Assembly (NCBI GenBank): GCA_900469955.1
Contig: UBYX01000013.1
Location: 1-64,000 of the forward strand
Origin: Hyphomicrobiales bacterium
GTDB lineage: Bacteria; Pseudomonadota; Alphaproteobacteria; Rhizobiales; Rhizobiaceae
DNA length: 64,000 nt
Direction of reading: 5' to 3'
Shown one piece after another: positions 61,846-64,000 of the stretch. Numbering within the stretch: the first letter of the stretch is position 1; each line of letters opens with the position of its first letter. The notes beneath the pieces were generated by a model that did no database searches, had not been told where the DNA came from, and saw only the letters and a list, made by a program, of their open reading frames with translations. Made by a program: the position numbers and the translations under genes.

Positions 61846-63882
61846 TCACTCCCGCCGTCGTCTGCGGCGGCCGCTGCCTTCACCAGCGATTGCGTCCGCC
61901 GATAATTTCCGGTCCGGCAGAGTTACGACCGAACTCAACCGAGGGAAGGCATCCACCTTGTTCGGCAGCGCCATGGCGGCGACGAAATGGTCCTGGAACT
62001 TCGTTTCAAGAGCCGTCTCGATCTTCTCGATCTTTCCGACCGTTTCCTCGATCTCGCGTCGATAGCCGCGGTTCAGCAGGCACATGCGGGCACCGGTGCC
62101 TGCCGCGTTGCCGACAGATTTCACTCTGGCGAGATCGCAGTCGGGAATGAGACCCAGCACCATCGCATATTTCGGGTCGATGAACGTGCCGAAGGCGCCG
62201 GCGAGACCGATGCGATCGATATGGTCGATGCTCTGCTTGTCCATCAGCAGCTTCACGCCGGCATAAAGGGCGGCCTTGGCTAGCTGGATCGCACGCACGT
62301 CGTTCTGGGTGACGGTGATCCGAGGTTCCCCCTCATGCAGCAGATAGGAGAAGGTGCGGCGGTTCTGCAGAATACGCGGCGAACGTGAACTCAGCGACCC
62401 ATCCACGACGCCGTCTTCTGAGATAATGCCGGCAAGAAACATTTCTGCGACCACCTCGATGATGCCCGAGCCGCAGATGCCGGTCACGCCGGTCGCCGCC
62501 GCCGCTTCGGCAAAACCCGGTTCGTCGGACCATTGCTCGACGCCGATCACCCGGAAGCGTGGCTCGAGCGTGGCCGGGTCGATGCGGACGCGTTCGATCG
62601 CGCCGGGTGCCGCACGCTGGCCTGATGATATCTCGGCGCCTTCGAAGGCGGGTCCGGTGGGAGAGGAGGCGGCGACCACGCGTGAAGAATTGCCGAGCAC
62701 GATTTCGGCATTGGTGCCGATATCGACCATCAGCATCATTTCGTCCTGCCGGTGCGGACCTTCCGACAGCGTCGCAGCGGCGGCATCGGCGCCCACATGG
62801 CCGGCGATGCAGGGCAGCAGATAGGTCCGCGTGCCCTTGTTCATCGGCAGGCCGATTTCGCTCGATTTCACCTGAACTGCGCCGGAGACGGCAAGCGCGA
62901 ATGGCGCCCCGCCAAGTTCGGTGGGATCGATACCGAGGAAAAGGTGGTGCATGATCGGGTTTCCGACGAACACGCAGTCGAGAATATCTTCGCGCGACAC
63001 GCCGCCTTCTGCGCATACCTTGTCGATCAGTCCGTTCAGCGCTTCGCGCACCGCGGCCGTCATTGCGTCCAGGCCGTCCGGGTTCATCATGATGTATGAG
63101 ACGCGGCTCATCAAATCCTCGCCGAAGCGTATCTGTGGATTGGACGTTCCGGCTGAGGCGACCGTCCGTCCCGACAGCAGCGAGGAAAGATGCATGGCGA
63201 TGGTTGTGGAGCCTATGTCGCAGGCGATCCCGTAGGCCTCGTTCTTCAAGCCGGGATAAAGTGCGATGAGGCGAGGGCGGTCGTCGTCGCGGTCCTTGTG
63301 GATTGCTGCCGTCGCCTTCCACTCTCCCTTGCGCAGGATCGCCTGCACCTGGGGAATCAGGTGAAAATCGACATCGAGATCGTCGACATGCCACTCCGCG
63401 GAGAGTGCGGCCTTGAGCCGATCGAGATCGCCGAGCGGCTTTTCCATATCCGGCTCTTCGACTTCGACGTAACACATGCGGATTGCCGGATTGCGGTCAA
63501 AGACGCGTTCGTCGGCGGCCTTGCGGACCACCTGCGCGTTGATGACCGTATCTTGCGGGACGTCGATGACGAGGTCGCCAAGAATCTGCGCGGAGCAGGA
63601 AAGCCGGCGCCCCTCCGGCAGGCTCCGCACGCGGTCGTAGCGTTCCTCCTTGGGGCCGATCGGCGAAAGGTGGTCGTCGGAGGATCTGATGCCATGCTTG
63701 GCGAAATGACCCTCCTGAACCGACACCTGGCAGCGACCGCAGGTCGCCCGCCCGCCGCAGACGCTCTCCACATAAACGCCGAGCTGTCGCGCGGCATCGA
63801 GCACGGGCGTTCCCACCGGGAAGCGGCCGCGCTTGCCGGACGGCATGAAGAGGACGAGGGGATGGGTCGAGGTATCGTTCAT
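61846..63882 (-). CDS. Ferredoxin-ASKHA corrinoid-activating protein (RamA/AcsV-like, DUF4445)
   Basis: A 678-residue protein. An N-terminal [2Fe-2S] ferredoxin domain has Cys42, Cys48, Cys51 and Cys96 (C-x5-C-x2-C and RLSCSAQ). A linker follows, then an ASKHA ATPase domain (about 215-640) with CDIGSTTIAMHLSSL, MLMVDIGTNAEIVLGNSSRV and TGICGSGIIEVVAEM. Such proteins use ATP and a reduced Fe-S cluster to return inactive Co(II) corrinoid to Co(I) in methyltransferase systems. ATG 63882 is used; GTG 63969 would overlap the upstream gene. The upstream gene ends 31 bp before, implying an operon. Confidence 0.92.
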   Translation of the reverse strand: MNDTSTHPLVLFMPSGKRGRFPVGTPVLDAARQLGVYVESVCGGRATCGRCQVSVQEGHFAKHGIRSSDDHLSPIGPKEERYDRVRSLPEGRRLSCSAQILGDLVIDVPQDTVINAQVVRKAADERVFDRNPAIRMCYVEVEEPDMEKPLGDLDRLKAALSAEWHVDDLDVDFHLIPQVQAILRKGEWKATAAIHKDRDDDRPRLIALYPGLKNEAYGIACDIGSTTIAMHLSSLLSGRTVASAGTSNPQIRFGEDLMSRVSYIMMNPDGLDAMTAAVREALNGLIDKVCAEGGVSREDILDCVFVGNPIMHHLFLGIDPTELGGAPFALAVSGAVQVKSSEIGLPMNKGTRTYLLPCIAGHVGADAAAATLSEGPHRQDEMMLMVDIGTNAEIVLGNSSRVVAASSPTGPAFEGAEISSGQRAAPGAIERVRIDPATLEPRFRVIGVEQWSDEPGFAEAAAATGVTGICGSGIIEVVAEMFLAGIISEDGVVDGSLSSRSPRILQNRRTFSYLLHEGEPRITVTQNDVRAIQLAKAALYAGVKLLMDKQSIDHIDRIGLAGAFGTFIDPKYAMVLGLIPDCDLARVKSVGNAAGTGARMCLLNRGYRREIEETVGKIEKIETALETKFQDHFVAAMALPNKVDAFPRLSSVVTLPDRKLSADAIAGEGSGRRRRRRE

Positions 63883-63913
63883 TCTCTTAGGCTCGCGCGT
63901 TCGAAGGCGCGTT

Positions 63914-64000
63914 CTACTCCATTCTGGCGGCGGCGCCAGCCCGGGCGGCGCGACCGCCGCGCCGACCACCGGCTGCCGATGCAGGGGCAGCGGTCGCTGC
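63914..64000 (-). CDS. C-terminal end of an unidentified upstream gene (partial)
   Basis: The last 28 codons of a gene that enters from beyond the window. The tail is Ala/Gly/Arg-rich (ASAAGGRRGGRAARAGAAAR, then Met-Glu) and ends with TAG at 63916-63914. Its stop is 31 bp before the ASKHA start, so it is probably in the same operon. A corrinoid protein, an MttB-type methyltransferase or a methyl-tetrahydrofolate methyltransferase would be expected from context, but the fragment is too short to tell. Confidence 0.55.
   Translation of the reverse strand, partial: AATAAPASAAGGRRGGRAARAGAAARME

Overview
The window reads as chromosomal DNA of a member of the Rhizobiaceae (Rhizobium, Agrobacterium, Ensifer and relatives). 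This rests on the GC-rich codon usage, a phosphatidylcholine synthase with close similarity to the rhizobial enzyme, a CASTOR/POLLUX-type channel homologue, BA14K, DUF1127 and UPF0303 proteins, and many ABC transporters. No rRNA, insertion sequence, phage gene or CRISPR array was found. About 57 protein genes and two tRNA-Lys genes (UUU and CUU anticodons) were recognised. The placement is by family resemblance from memory, not by database search.

Layout. 1-4.2 kb: tRNA-Lys, ccdA, an auxin-efflux-family carrier, a UbiH-type FAD hydroxylase and pcs. 4.3-9.0 kb: a complete BMP-type (nucleoside-like) ABC importer. 9.1-13.3 kb: a zinc alcohol dehydrogenase divergent from its probable AraC regulator, then a TetR regulator and ilvC. 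13.3-17.2 kb: a FucU/RbsD mutarotase, an aminotransferase and the CASTOR-like channel. 17.4-21.1 kb: a Fe(III)/phosphonate-type ABC importer behind a near-perfect Pho box. 21.2-25.3 kb: an EEP phosphatase, a Nudix protein, a PhzF protein, the second tRNA-Lys and a double-BA14K protein. 25.3-33.9 kb: an MFS carrier, a LysR regulator, an alpha/beta-hydrolase-like protein lacking its catalytic serine, a two-gene RND efflux system and an SDR. 34-40 kb: catalase, metallophosphoesterase, HAD phosphatase, APC permease, a PmtA-like methyltransferase and a YqaA-type membrane protein. 40.1-43.1 kb: fused secDF with a small membrane protein.

43.5-48.2 kb is the most coherent accessory cluster. It holds ubiT, ubiU and ubiV (oxygen-independent ubiquinone synthesis, with all eight predicted Fe-S cysteines), a hemerythrin-like protein, a DUF6522 protein, a UbiX-type flavin prenyltransferase and a group-III truncated haemoglobin. 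All are on the minus strand, and a Crp/Fnr-type dyad lies before ubiT. I infer a low-oxygen or nitrogen-oxide respiration module. The window also carries a UbiH-family enzyme of the O2-dependent type.

48.4-55.5 kb: response regulator, small exported protein, FAD/NAD(P)-binding protein, FMN reductase, UPF0303, DUF924, a GlsB/YeaQ stress protein behind an EcfG-type promoter, and a large MscS-family channel. 55.6-64 kb looks like methylated-amine catabolism. It has a dimethylglycine/sarcosine-dehydrogenase-like enzyme, a two-receiver response regulator, a GATase1-AraC (GbdR/ArgR-like) regulator with repeated TGTCG half-sites, a DUF1127 protein, a LysR regulator, and a ferredoxin-ASKHA corrinoid-activating protein whose operon continues past the window edge. 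The last item suggests a corrinoid-dependent methyltransferase system just outside the window.
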